A stretch of DNA of 20,741 nt from Lachnospiraceae bacterium (GCA_022790905.1 JAAVYC010000136.1:1-20741); one strand, 5' to 3'; shown: positions 1 through 7,683, counted from the first letter of the stretch. Notes: a model not told the origin generated them from the letters alone. Program-made: numbers and translations.

Positions 1-94
1 CATATGCCTGTACAAAATATTCCAATGCCTGCTCATAATATTCTTCTTCAAATAATTCCAGTCCTAAATTATAATATGCTTCCCATAAATTCAT
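1..94 (-). CDS. TPR-like protein, N-terminal fragment (cut by window edge)
   Basis: Reading left on the minus strand from ATG at 94, the first 31 codons are open to the window edge. They translate to a peptide containing YYNLGLELFEEEYYEQALEYF, wait-free of any gap, whose spacing of aromatic, Gly, Leu and Ala residues fits one tetratricopeptide (TPR) helix pair. The start lies 6 nt past the rfbG stop, and a GGAAGG-like SD sits inside the last codons of rfbG, so it is very probably the next gene of the same operon. TPR proteins are protein-interaction scaffolds and are sometimes fused to glycosyltransferases. With 31 residues visible the full function cannot be named. Confidence 0.55.
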   Translation of the reverse strand, partial: MNLWEAYYNLGLELFEEEYYEQALEYFVQAY

Positions 95-100
95 TTTTGT

Positions 101-1183
101 CTATACCTTCCATTCTATTTTTTGCAGATATTCTTTAATCTGACCCTGCATACATTCTAAGATATCTTTTTCCTCTTTGTACGTTATGGCCCACTCAATT
201 GTCTTTTCCAATACTTTTCTAATATTCCAAGCTGGTTTCCAGCCAAATGTCTGTTTTAACCGCGAGCAGTCCAGCTTTAAAAAATTCGCCTCATGTGGTG
301 CTCTTTCTTCACATTTATCTGCCCACTCTATCTTCTCTCCGCTAATATCTTTCCAGATCTCACAAAACATTGTCACAATTTCTCCCGTTGTCACACAGTC
401 TCTTTCGTCCGGTCCCACGTTATAATTTCCTGCATAAGCCAACTCTTCATATTGTCTTTCTGCAACCATTAGATATGCCATAACCGCTTCTAAAACATGT
501 TGATACGGACGAATAGAATAGGGATTTCGAACCTTAATCTTTTTCTTTTGATAAGCCGCTCGTATGCAATCTGGAATAATTCGATCCGCGGCAAAGTCTC
601 CCCCGCCAAGCACGTTTCCTGCTCTCATTGTTGAAGTTGCTATCGAGCGTTCCCAAAAAAACGAACATTTATAACTTTCCGTGACCAATTCCGAACATGA
701 TTTTGAGTTTGAATAGGGATCATAGCCGTTTAACTCTTCATTCTCTCTGTATCCCCATTCCCATTCCCGATTTTTATATACTTTATCTGTTGTTACATTA
801 ACAACAGAACGGACCGACGGAGTCTGACGAATACATTCCAAAATATTTACGGTTCCCATAACATTTACATCATATGTATATACCGGATCTAAGTACGATT
901 CGCGTACCAGAGGCTGCGCTGCCATATGAATGACAATCTCGGGCTGTACCTCCGTAAATATTTTCTTCATATGCTCTAGATCTCTCACATCACCGATCAC
1001 TGATCGCATTTCATTAGATAGATGACCAATAGTAAAAAGGGCCGGATTCGTCGGAGCTTCCAGAGAATATCCGGTTACTTCTGCCCCTGCCATCTTGAGA
1101 ATCTGACACATCCACGAGCCCTTAAATCCCGTATGTCCTGTGACAAATACTTTTTTCCCTTTATAAAAAGATAGATCCCTCAT
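101..1183 (-). CDS. rfbG: CDP-glucose 4,6-dehydratase
   Basis: Short-chain dehydrogenase/reductase of the extended NAD-dependent epimerase/dehydratase family. It converts CDP-glucose to CDP-4-keto-6-deoxyglucose, the second step toward CDP-3,6-dideoxyhexoses, in the cytoplasm. Visible motifs are the Rossmann loop GHTGFKG (residues 16-22), the catalytic TDK (132-134) and YSNSK giving the YxxxK pair (Y157, K161). The 360-residue length is normal for RfbG. The ATG at 1183 is preceded by a GGGAGAGAAAT-type SD and lies 18 nt after the rfbH stop. The order F-H-G on one strand gives the whole entry branch of the CDP-dideoxysugar pathway. The assignment of CDP-glucose rather than GDP- or dTDP-sugar as substrate rests on the family-specific N-terminus and on rfbF/rfbH next door. 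Confidence 0.92.
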   Translation of the reverse strand: MRDLSFYKGKKVFVTGHTGFKGSWMCQILKMAGAEVTGYSLEAPTNPALFTIGHLSNEMRSVIGDVRDLEHMKKIFTEVQPEIVIHMAAQPLVRESYLDPVYTYDVNVMGTVNILECIRQTPSVRSVVNVTTDKVYKNREWEWGYRENEELNGYDPYSNSKSCSELVTESYKCSFFWERSIATSTMRAGNVLGGGDFAADRIIPDCIRAAYQKKKIKVRNPYSIRPYQHVLEAVMAYLMVAERQYEELAYAGNYNVGPDERDCVTTGEIVTMFCEIWKDISGEKIEWADKCEERAPHEANFLKLDCSRLKQTFGWKPAWNIRKVLEKTIEWAITYKEEKDILECMQGQIKEYLQKIEWKV

Positions 1184-1201
1184 TTATTTATTTCTCTCCC
1201 T

Positions 1202-2545
1202 CTATGTTTCAAGATTCACGGCCTCTGTAATAATTTTCGCCATATCATCAATCATTTCATCTGTCATTCCCGGATAAGTTCCAACCCAAAATGTATCTCT
1301 CATGATTCTATCTGTACACTCCAGGCTACCTACTATACGATACCCCTCTCCCGTTTTGCGCATTTGATCAAAACATGGATGTTTGACCAGATTTCCCGCA
1401 AACAGCATGCGTGTCTGCACCCCATGATTTTCTATATATTGAACCGTTCTATTGCGGTCAACCTCCTCTTTGCAAGTGAGCAAAAAACCAAACCAGCTTG
1501 GCTTAGAGTTTGGACATGGCACTGGCAAAATCAATTTGTCCTCCAACTTCTTTAACTGTCCCCATAACCTGTCAAAATTATGTCTTCTGCGTTTTATAAA
1601 ATCCGGAAATTTTTCTAGCTGTGCGCATCCAATCGCCGCCTGCATATCTGTAGCCTTTAAATTATAGCCAAAATGCGAATACACATATTTGTGATCATAT
1701 CCTAAAGGGAGTTCCCCATATTGTTTGTCAAATCTGTGCCCACACATGTTATCCTGCCCCGAAGCACAGGAACAATCGCGTCCCCAATCCCGAAAAGATC
1801 TGATACATTTATTCAGCAACGGATTATCTGTATATACTGCTCCCCCCTCGCCCATTGTCATATGATGTGGCGGATAAAAACTCGATGTTCCGATATCTCC
1901 TATCGTTCCCGTTAATTTTTCTTCACCGTCTATCATATATTTTGTTCCCAATGCATCACAATTATCTTCGATCAACCACAATTGATATTTCTCACAAAAT
2001 TTTTTCACAGCAGCCACATCAAATGGATTTCCCAATGTATGTGCAAGCATCACAACCTTTGTCTTTTCTGACAACGCTTCCTCTAATTTCATTACATCTA
2101 CATTATATTGCGGTATTGTCACATCAATAAATACCGGCACTACACCATATTGAATTGCCGGTGTAACAGTTGTTGGAAATCCTGCCGCCACAGTAATCAT
2201 TTCATCTCCTGGTTTTACTTGTCTTTCTCCTAGTAATGGTGATGTCAATGCCATAAATGCAAGCAAATTAGCGGACGAACCCGAATTTACCAAAGAACAA
2301 TATTTAATTCCCAAAAAGTCTGCAAATTTCTTTTCAAACTCTAATGTATATCTTCCTGACGTCAACCAGAATTCTAAAGCGCTATCTACTAGATTGCACA
2401 TTTCTTTACTGTCATAAATCCTAGAAGCATATGGAATTCTGTCTCCCTCTTCATATTCTTTTCTTTTATGAAAAGTATCGCAATACTCTTTCACCATGTC
2501 TAAAATTTCGGCTTTTACTTGCGCTTCCGTCTTATTTTCAAACAT
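1202..2545 (-). CDS. rfbH: CDP-4-keto-6-deoxyglucose 3-dehydrase (E1, iron-sulfur/PMP enzyme)
   Basis: Member of the DegT/DnrJ/EryC1/StrS aminotransferase fold that removes the C3 hydroxyl of CDP-4-keto-6-deoxyglucose using PMP and a [2Fe-2S] cluster, working with an NADH-dependent reductase (E3). The Schiff-base lysine of ordinary aminotransferases is replaced by histidine in FYPPHHMTMGEGG (H227/H228), the hallmark of this dehydrase. Cysteines C258, C260 and C268 form the CxCx7C part of the cluster motif, and C196 in EDNC is the likely fourth ligand. I place the start at 2545 (447 aa) because GAGAGG lies just upstream with correct spacing. An upstream in-frame extension to 2623 would overlap the end of rfbF and has no SD. 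No E3-like reductase is visible in this window. Confidence 0.92.
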   Translation of the reverse strand: MFENKTEAQVKAEILDMVKEYCDTFHKRKEYEEGDRIPYASRIYDSKEMCNLVDSALEFWLTSGRYTLEFEKKFADFLGIKYCSLVNSGSSANLLAFMALTSPLLGERQVKPGDEMITVAAGFPTTVTPAIQYGVVPVFIDVTIPQYNVDVMKLEEALSEKTKVVMLAHTLGNPFDVAAVKKFCEKYQLWLIEDNCDALGTKYMIDGEEKLTGTIGDIGTSSFYPPHHMTMGEGGAVYTDNPLLNKCIRSFRDWGRDCSCASGQDNMCGHRFDKQYGELPLGYDHKYVYSHFGYNLKATDMQAAIGCAQLEKFPDFIKRRRHNFDRLWGQLKKLEDKLILPVPCPNSKPSWFGFLLTCKEEVDRNRTVQYIENHGVQTRMLFAGNLVKHPCFDQMRKTGEGYRIVGSLECTDRIMRDTFWVGTYPGMTDEMIDDMAKIITEAVNLET

Positions 2546-2570
2546 ATTTCCTCTCCACTTATAAATGTGT

Positions 2571-3359
2571 TTATTTCTTCCAAACTTTCCATGGCGCATG
2601 ATTTTCCGCCCACAAACTTTCAAGTTTTTCTCTGTCTCTTAAAGTATCCATACATTGCCAGAATCCATGATGCTTATAACACATGAGTTGTCCCTTTTTT
2701 GCCAACTGCTCCATCGGTTCTCTCTCAAAAATGGTAGAATCCTCTTGTATATAATCCAAAACTTCTTGATTGCATACCATAAATCCACCGTTTACCCAAC
2801 CATTATCCTCTTTACTTTTTTCACGAAATGTTTTAATCTCATTGCCCGAATTATCCGCAAAATCCATGACTCCAAACCTTCCGTCGGGCTGCACACCCGT
2901 AATCGTCATAGCTTTTCCGTGTGTTTGATGAAATTCCACTAATTTCTGAACATTAACATCGGCAACACCATCTCCGTAGGTTACCATAAAAGGTTGTCCC
3001 TCCAAATGTCTCTCTACCGCTTTTATTCTGCCTCCTGTCATTGTATCCAGTCCGGTATCTATTACGGTAACTTTCCACGGCTCTGCGGTATTATTATGCA
3101 CAATCATATCATGTTTTCCGTTCGTAAAATCATACGTGATATCACTCTTATGTAAAAAATAATTTGCAAAATATTCCTTGATAATATATTGTTTATATCC
3201 CGCACAAATGATAAAATCATTGAAACCATAATGAGAATATAATTTCATAATATGCCATAAAATCGGCATATTTCCAATCTCAATCATTGGTTTTGGTTTT
3301 AAATGACTCTCTTCCGAAATTCTTGTTCCATATCCCCCAGCTAAAATTACTGTTTTCAT
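2571..3359 (-). CDS. rfbF: Glucose-1-phosphate cytidylyltransferase
   Basis: Nucleotidyltransferase that joins CTP and glucose-1-phosphate to give CDP-glucose, the first committed step of CDP-deoxysugar synthesis. The N-terminus carries the pyrophosphorylase signature LAGGYGTR (residues 6-13) and the LKPKPM motif (20-25) with the substrate-binding lysine. GDGVADVN in the middle is the metal-binding region typical of this family. The start at 3359 gives 262 aa, close to the usual 257, and has GGGAGG five bases upstream; the open frame reaches 3407 but that extension would be untranslated leader. It is the first gene of the F-H-G operon, and rfbH starts 25 nt after its stop. Confidence 0.93.
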   Translation of the reverse strand: MKTVILAGGYGTRISEESHLKPKPMIEIGNMPILWHIMKLYSHYGFNDFIICAGYKQYIIKEYFANYFLHKSDITYDFTNGKHDMIVHNNTAEPWKVTVIDTGLDTMTGGRIKAVERHLEGQPFMVTYGDGVADVNVQKLVEFHQTHGKAMTITGVQPDGRFGVMDFADNSGNEIKTFREKSKEDNGWVNGGFMVCNQEVLDYIQEDSTIFEREPMEQLAKKGQLMCYKHHGFWQCMDTLRDREKLESLWAENHAPWKVWKK

Positions 3360-3431
3360 TTTTTCCTCCCAATTATATATTTGAAGGAAACGAATATTCT
3401 TCCACATAATTTAAGAGTTATATATTTGCTG

Positions 3432-3509
3432 CTATTTGTAGAAAAAAATAAGACACAAGTCTTTTGTTCTAAGCAGAACTCCATTCACTTGTATCTCACC
3501 ATAAATCAT
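3432..3509 (-). CDS. Possible 25-codon leader ORF upstream of rfbF
   Basis: ATG at 3509 is preceded by a strong GGGAGG SD with 6 nt spacing and opens a 25-residue frame beginning MIYGEIQVNGVLLR and ending at TAG (3434-3432). The second half overlaps a short hairpin with a T-run. I recognise no family. It could be a translated leader peptide that influences read-through into rfbF, or the remnant of a deleted gene. Only the SD and spacing support translation. Confidence 0.3.
   Translation of the reverse strand: MIYGEIQVNGVLLRTKDLCLIFFYK
3442..3463 (-). terminator. Weak terminator/attenuator-like hairpin in the rfbF leader
   Basis: On the minus strand AAGAC-TTGT-GTCTT forms a 5-bp stem (3463-3450) followed by ATTTTTTT (3449-3442). 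A second small dyad, GTTCT-GCTT-AGAAC, lies just upstream. The stem is short for an efficient terminator, so partial termination is the most that can be argued. Confidence 0.3.
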
Positions 3510-3552
3510 TCATTCCTCCCTGAATCAAATATAACTTCCTGTCTTACTACCT

Positions 3553-3580
3553 ATATCGGATATTCCTATAAATTTCATTA
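3553..3580 (-). promoter_or_regulatory. Sigma28-like promoter candidate for the rfb operon
   Basis: TCCGATAT (3560-3553) matches the sigma28/sigmaD -10 consensus GCCGATA(A/T) except the first base. TAAT (3580-3577) sits 16 nt upstream as a partial match to the TAAA -35. Transcription would begin about 37 nt before the small leader ORF. The -35 is imperfect, and a second CCGAT lies nearby in AT-rich DNA, so this is a candidate only. Confidence 0.38.
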
Positions 3581-3620
3581 ATAAATCGGATGTCTATTCA
3601 TAAAATCTCTTTTCCACATT

Positions 3621-3992
3621 TTAGTGATTTTCTTCTTCTCCATATTCATCCCCCATATATTCCCGGCTATTGACACGTTTCGCCTCACGCTGCACCTCCA
3701 CTAATGTTGACAACTGCTCTTTTACTTCTCTTGGTTTTTTCACACTCAATATATCAAAATCTCCCTGCGATTTGTCGGCAGAACAGCAGTGAATCGTTCC
3801 AACGCCAAAAATCCTCTGACCCAAAGTCATACTAAGAGAGATGTCCATAATTCGATAGAGCCGAACTTCATCCTCCCGTTTATTTAAAAATCCTTCTTCA
3901 ATAAACAATCTCTCCTCTGTTAAAGCATATTTCGTAAACGACAATGGCAAACCGAATATTGTCCGTTTCCTGTCACTCCATAAGTAATCCAT
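3621..3992 (-). CDS. PH-domain-like (bPH2/DUF304-type) small protein
   Basis: A 123-residue protein. The core (about residues 8-75) has the pattern of bacterial PH (bPH2, YdbS/YdbT-like) domains: the segment YALTEERLFIEEGFLNKR, then alternating strands and IFGVGTIHC, which fits the family motif in which a FGVGTI-type strand ends the barrel. The C-terminal 40 residues are charged (many E, K, R) and probably helical. There is no signal peptide or membrane segment, unlike the YdbS/YdbT proteins with attached TM helices, so it would be cytosolic. Start is the ATG at 3992, seven nt after GGAGG; a GTG one codon earlier is in frame but less favoured. The gene stands alone between the rfb leader and the coiled-coil relic. 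Its role is unknown. Confidence 0.6.
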   Translation of the reverse strand: MDYLWSDRKRTIFGLPLSFTKYALTEERLFIEEGFLNKREDEVRLYRIMDISLSMTLGQRIFGVGTIHCCSADKSQGDFDILSVKKPREVKEQLSTLVEVQREAKRVNSREYMGDEYGEEENH

Positions 3993-4056
3993 CACTTTTC
4001 CTCCTATACTCTATCATACTTCACATGTTTTAATTTTTATATATTATTATCTCGTA

Positions 4057-4085
4057 ATTATATATTACTTTAGCACAAAACAAAA
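4057..4085 (-). promoter_or_regulatory. Putative promoter of the PH-domain gene
   Basis: TATAAT (4062-4057) is a perfect sigmaA -10 on the minus strand. The best -35 at 17 nt is TTTTGT, a poor match. The same stretch also contains TAAA 15 nt before GAGATAA, which resembles a degraded sigma28 site. The leader to the ATG would be about 60 nt. Confidence 0.35.
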
Positions 4086-4222
4086 ACTATTGGAAGTCGA
4101 TTTTCCAGTATAAAATAGTCTGATTTAAAGATTCCAAATATTTGAAATCCCTTTTGCAAAATCAGTAGACTTTCTCCTTATTCTGTGGTAAGGTTGAAAA
4201 AACAAACAAAGGAGTGATTTTT

Positions 4223-4666
4223 ATAGCAACCGAAAAATAAATTTTACTAACCCTTGTAGAAAAAATGGACTACATACAAACTGACATACATGATTTGAAA
4301 TCCGATGTGAAAGAACTAAAATCTGATGTTTCTGATCTGAAGTCTGAAGTACAAATATTCAAGTCTGATGTTTCCGACTTGAAATCTGAAGTACAAACAT
4401 TAAAATCAGACGTTTTTGGCTTAAAATCCGATGTACAAATGCTAAAATCGGATGTTTCCGATTTGCAAAGCAATGTCCATATCATTAATTTGAATCTGGA
4501 AAATAATATCGATAAACGTTTACAGACCATAGAAAAGTGTTATACTTCTACTTATCGCAGATACTCTGACGGCATCGAAGATTTAGATACTATGAAGGAT
4601 GATATCTATGCTTTAAAAACCATCGTCCGGCATCACGAAGAAAATTTCAAAAAACTTTCTTGTTAA
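4223..4666 (+). pseudogene. Heptad-repeat coiled-coil protein gene with decayed 5' end
   Basis: The longest open frame starts at ATG 4265 (133 aa) but has no SD. A good SD, AAAGGAG, lies at 4208-4214, with ATA at 4223 where a start codon should be. Reading from there in the same frame gives I-A-T-E-K-stop-I-L-L-T-L-V-E-K-M and runs straight into the open frame. I infer an original ATG GCA ACC GAA AAA start that lost its ATG (now ATA) and gained TAA at 4238. The remaining protein is nine heptads of the type LKSDVSD (residues 11-73), followed by a charged helical tail. It would be a rod-like coiled coil. Translation from 4265 or from ATA cannot be excluded. Confidence 0.55.
4295..4483 (+). repeat. 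Nine tandem 21-nt repeats encoding heptads
   Basis: Nine consecutive 21-bp units encode LKSDVxx-type heptads (first LKSDVKE, last LQSNVHI). The units are degenerate in sequence but exactly in register, with no spacers, which fits internal duplication of a coiled-coil heptad. The repeats also keep the opposite strand open between 4270 and 4530, which explains a spurious reverse ORF. Confidence 0.85.
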
Positions 4667-4751
4667 CTCATTTGCTACTTGAGTCTATTTGTTGTACAAT
4701 CATACATAATTTCAAGTTCTGATATTTCATTATATATTCTTTTTATCCCCG

Positions 4752-4800
4752 TAAATATAAAAAGGAAGCTCTTCTTTACTTCCCACGAAAAACTTCCTTT
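4752..4800 (-). terminator. Rho-independent terminator of the flagellar operon
   Basis: On the minus strand AAAGGAAG (4800-4793) pairs with CTTCCTTT (4768-4761) around a 24-nt loop, and the stem runs into TTATATTTAC. It begins 9 nt after the stop of the last gene of the operon, where a terminator is expected. The long loop lowers confidence a little. Confidence 0.6.
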
Positions 4801-4808
4801 CCCATTCC

Positions 4809-5282
4809 CTATTTTTTCTTATCCATAAATTGAGGATCTACATTGCGAAGTTGCTGCATGTTCTGATAATAATGCATCGCTACTTTATTTCCGGCTTTAA
4901 CTTGACGTACCTTTTTCTTTGCCTTTGCGAATTGCATCCCCGCAAGTTCCTTATTTCGCTGTTCCTGCGCTTGAATTTTCATGCTGCGCTCTGTAATATC
5001 CGAGATCAACTTCTTCATCTGTCTGATCTCTTCTATATGTGCTGCACGGTTCTCATCCAATTCCGCTTTGACTCTGGAGTAAATTTCTTCAAATCCATCG
5101 TCCAAAAATACAATTTTATCAATATATTCGCTTTTTTCTCTTACATTGGCATCAAAAGCTTCCATATCCGCTTCTTCTACGGATAAAATATGATATTGCT
5201 CTTTGTTTTTTTCTATAATGCAATCCAAAGCCTCCACTTTTTGGTGAAGGCTTTGGATCAACACTTGAATATAACTCTGCAT
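4809..5282 (-). CDS. FliT-like flagellar chaperone (last gene of flagellar operon)
   Basis: A 157-residue, almost wholly helical and highly charged protein with no signal peptide or membrane segment. It contains FLDDGFEEIYSRVKAELDEN near residue 65-85 and a basic, Met/Gln-rich tail ending DPQFMDKKK. Position directly after fliD and fliS matches the slot of FliT, the export chaperone of the filament cap FliD, and the composition fits the FlgN/FliT class. Sequence similarity to characterised FliT is not evident to me, so the name rests on size, helicity and context. The ATG at 5282 follows the fliS stop by 8 nt, with AGGAG as SD. A stable RNA hairpin falls within codons 9-20. Confidence 0.6.
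   Translation of the reverse strand: MQSYIQVLIQSLHQKVEALDCIIEKNKEQYHILSVEEADMEAFDANVREKSEYIDKIVFLDDGFEEIYSRVKAELDENRAAHIEEIRQMKKLISDITERSMKIQAQEQRNKELAGMQFAKAKKKVRQVKAGNKVAMHYYQNMQQLRNVDPQFMDKKK
5225..5256 (-). other. 13-bp RNA hairpin inside the fliT-like coding start
   Basis: In the minus-strand transcript CCAAAGCCUUCAC (5256-5244) pairs with GUGGAGGCUUUGG (5237-5225): 12 Watson-Crick pairs plus one U-G, with a six-base loop CAAAAA. It begins about 26 nt after the start codon. No T-run follows, so it is not an intrinsic terminator. It could be a processing barrier or a brake on translation, or simply coincidental coding sequence. Confidence 0.6.
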
Positions 5283-5290
5283 AAAATCTC

Positions 5291-5677
5291 CTAATTTGCT
5301 TTCGCAACTTTATTTAGACGCATGACTTCTTTCCATGTATCTCTCATAGTGCGAAGATGTGTGAGAACTTCTTCCAGAATCTCCCTATCCTTTTTTATAT
5401 TTGCTTCCTGTAACCGCTGCTGCAAATAAGTATAGACATTATCAAAATCCTTTGCAACCTCATATTTCATATCTAACGTTGCCTGGAATTCCGTAATAAT
5501 CCTCTCCACTTTCATAATATTGTTATGGGTCTTTTCAATACTCTTTTCTTCCATTCCCATAATCGCAATATTACAGAACTTAATCGCTCCTTCATACAGC
5601 ATCAACGTTAATTCTGCCGGAGATGCTGTCTGAATCTTACTATTATTATATGCCTGATATGCGTTATTCGGTGCCAT
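5291..5677 (-). CDS. fliS: Flagellin export chaperone FliS
   Basis: FliS binds the C-terminal D0 region of flagellin in the cytosol and prevents premature polymerisation before export. In Firmicutes it also influences FliW by occupying flagellin. The 128-residue length and the N-terminal signature NNAYQAYNNSKIQTASPAEL, followed by LMLYEGAIKFCNIA, are diagnostic. The rest is a four-helix bundle with the usual DFDNVYTYL segment before the third helix. The ATG at 5677 has GGGAG eight nt upstream and is 15 nt after the fliD stop. The downstream gene begins after 8 nt, so the two are probably translationally coupled. Flagellin itself is not encoded in this window. Confidence 0.95.
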   Translation of the reverse strand: MAPNNAYQAYNNSKIQTASPAELTLMLYEGAIKFCNIAIMGMEEKSIEKTHNNIMKVERIITEFQATLDMKYEVAKDFDNVYTYLQQRLQEANIKKDREILEEVLTHLRTMRDTWKEVMRLNKVAKAN

Positions 5678-5692
5678 ATGACAATCTCCCTA

Positions 5693-7249
5693 TCATGAAC
5701 CACCCAGCAATCCTGCTAACTGAGACTGCTGAGAATTTAATTTCGACAATGCAGTTTCCATTGCAGCGAATTTATTATAGTAGTACTCTTCCATTTCTTT
5801 TAATTTATCTTCCCACTTCTTAATCTCATCTTTATAGTCGTCATACTCAGCCTGCATCTGTTTATCATTGTATACTTTATATGCGCTACTCAAAGTAGTG
5901 GATCTCATTTTTTTATCCAATTCCCCATAAAGATCACTGGCAAGTTCATTGAAAAACTGTGCCACGGTATCTGGGTCAGAAGCTATCGCTGATCTCAATT
6001 TATCTGGATTTGCTTTACTGGAATCATCATCTGCATTTCCGTCAATGTGATAAACTCCTTTTTCATTTTCTTCTGCCACAAAATATCCTGAAGTGTTAAT
6101 TCCAAAAGAAGCCAAACTATAAGACTTTCCATTAATCGTATAAGATTTAGACATAGCAATCTTCATGATGGATGAAATGGAACCAAGCGTAGAATCTCTC
6201 CTAAGCAGGGAATCTTTGATCTTTTGTTCCCATTTCTCAATCTCTTTCTCGCCCATGGACTCTTTTTCTTCATCAGTCAAAGGCTCATAACCTTTTGCCT
6301 GATCCGCATTATAGGCTTTGTCCATCGCAGAAATCACTTCATTATATCCATTGATAAAGGACTTAATTCTATTATAAACTGCATCTACATCCGTCTCTGT
6401 CACAAGTGTCATTGCAGAATTCGTAACATCTTTTGCCGTAATGGTCAAACCATTGATCGTGAATGTATTGCTGCTTCCCTCAAATGTTGCCCCATTTAAC
6501 TCAATAATTGCATTGGAAGCATCTTGTTTTACTGCATATTGTTTTTCTAACTCTTTATAGGCCTCAGAATCTTTTGAAATTCCCTGCTTCTCTGCCATAT
6601 AATCTGCATCTAACAATCCCAACTTTCCAAGCGCATCCTCTTGACCCTCTGTCGAAATTTTAAAATTGAAATCAAAATCTTCTCCCGTCTCTGTAGAGTT
6701 GATAAAAAATCTCTGCTGTGCGGCATCAAAACTAGCAGATACGCCCTGCTCATTCAAAGCCTTTGTAAAATCCTGGATTGTCATATCTCCATTGATTTCA
6801 ATTGTCTTGTCTTCTCCGCCAACTTGAAGCGTCAATTTCGTCTTACTGATTCCCAATTCTGAAAGCTTCGTCTTATTGTCATAGCCCTCTTCATTTTTAC
6901 TCTCCAATTTGGAACCAGTCATATATCCCGCTTTTGCAACCTGATTGATTTTCAAAATCTGTGTTCCATTGACTACGGAAGCTCCAGCTGTAACAGTTGC
7001 CTTTGAAGCATCGGACAAAGTTGTCTTTTTCATTCCATCAAAATTGGACATGAATTTAAAATCCGTCAAAGCTCCACTATAAAAACCATAAATCTTTGTA
7101 TTCATTTCTTTCCAAGACTCCTGTTTCCAGGATAACTTGGTCTGTTTTTTTACTATATCATCTTTTTTCTTACTGTACGCCGACACTAATTCCTGCACGA
7201 TAGAATCCGTATCAAGTCCCGATACCAATCCACTAATACGAACTGCCAT
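5693..7249 (-). CDS. fliD: Flagellar filament cap protein FliD (HAP2)
   Basis: FliD forms the cap at the filament tip that folds and inserts flagellin subunits. The N-terminus VRISGLVSGLDTDSIVQELV is the FliD_N signature, and the C-terminus has the coiled-coil region with YYNKFAAMETALSKLNSQ, typical of FliD_C. At 518 residues it is of ordinary size. The middle part (about 110-330) is the variable, surface-exposed D2/D3 region. There is no signal peptide, as expected for export by the flagellar type III apparatus. The ATG at 7249 is preceded by AGGAGGAG and lies 11 nt after the flaG stop. fliD-fliS and the FliT-like gene form a cap-and-chaperone sub-cluster. Confidence 0.95.
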   Translation of the reverse strand: MAVRISGLVSGLDTDSIVQELVSAYSKKKDDIVKKQTKLSWKQESWKEMNTKIYGFYSGALTDFKFMSNFDGMKKTTLSDASKATVTAGASVVNGTQILKINQVAKAGYMTGSKLESKNEEGYDNKTKLSELGISKTKLTLQVGGEDKTIEINGDMTIQDFTKALNEQGVSASFDAAQQRFFINSTETGEDFDFNFKISTEGQEDALGKLGLLDADYMAEKQGISKDSEAYKELEKQYAVKQDASNAIIELNGATFEGSSNTFTINGLTITAKDVTNSAMTLVTETDVDAVYNRIKSFINGYNEVISAMDKAYNADQAKGYEPLTDEEKESMGEKEIEKWEQKIKDSLLRRDSTLGSISSIMKIAMSKSYTINGKSYSLASFGINTSGYFVAEENEKGVYHIDGNADDDSSKANPDKLRSAIASDPDTVAQFFNELASDLYGELDKKMRSTTLSSAYKVYNDKQMQAEYDDYKDEIKKWEDKLKEMEEYYYNKFAAMETALSKLNSQQSQLAGLLGGS

Positions 7250-7260
7250 ATTATCTCCTC

Positions 7261-7680
7261 CTATCTTTTCTCATCTATTAGAATACCTGCCAATTCCCAT
7301 ACCTTTGCGATCATATCCAATGTCTCTTCTGGCGGAAATTCTTTAATTATTTCTTTCGTCTCCTTATCCACGATTTTGATCATGACACGATTTGTCCCTT
7401 CGTGAAATCCAAAGACCGCTTCTGAATTTATAACTTTTTTATTTATTTGCTCAATTGCCTTCTTGATTTTATCTGTATTAGAGTGTCCCCGCTGTTCTTG
7501 ATTACTTCCCTGTTGTTCTCTAGACTCTCTCGCATTTACATTCGCGTCGTTTTCTGTAAACGCCGCTGAAATTACCGGACTCTCCGTAACTTGAATCTTT
7601 GGTTTGGATACTTCTTTTACTTCCGACTTAGAAGCGGGCTGGTAAGAAGCTCCCGTACTCCTCATTGCCTCTATTGCCAT
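7261..7680 (-). CDS. flaG: FlaG family flagellar protein
   Basis: FlaG proteins are small flagellar proteins encoded just before fliD; loss of FlaG in other bacteria alters filament length. The C-terminal half (about residues 75-139) carries the FlaG signature: NRVMIKIVDKETKEIIKEF, then PPEETLDMIAKVWELAG. The N-terminal 70 residues are low-complexity and polar (many S, E, Q, N), as usual. I choose ATG at 7680 (139 aa) because GGAGG lies 8 nt upstream; an in-frame GTG three codons earlier overlaps that SD. The SD lies in a hairpin that fits a CsrA binding site. The gap of 78 nt to csrA is the largest within the flagellar operon. Confidence 0.88.
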   Translation of the reverse strand: MAIEAMRSTGASYQPASKSEVKEVSKPKIQVTESPVISAAFTENDANVNARESREQQGSNQEQRGHSNTDKIKKAIEQINKKVINSEAVFGFHEGTNRVMIKIVDKETKEIIKEFPPEETLDMIAKVWELAGILIDEKR

Positions 7681-7683
7681 ATT

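Noticed and set aside
2546..2623. N-terminal extension of rfbH
   Set aside because: Overlaps rfbF, has no SD and is absent from the usual protein length.
4295..4483. Tandem repeats as a possible CRISPR or minisatellite array
   Set aside because: Units are contiguous, codon-phased 21-mers encoding heptads, with no spacers.
4270..4530. 86-codon reverse frame over the coiled-coil gene
   Set aside because: Created by the 21-nt repeats, which keep the opposite strand open; no SD.
5740..5750. TTCGACA (0A-box complement) inside fliD
   Set aside because: Single copy within coding sequence, no tandem partner; a few such 7-mers are expected by chance.
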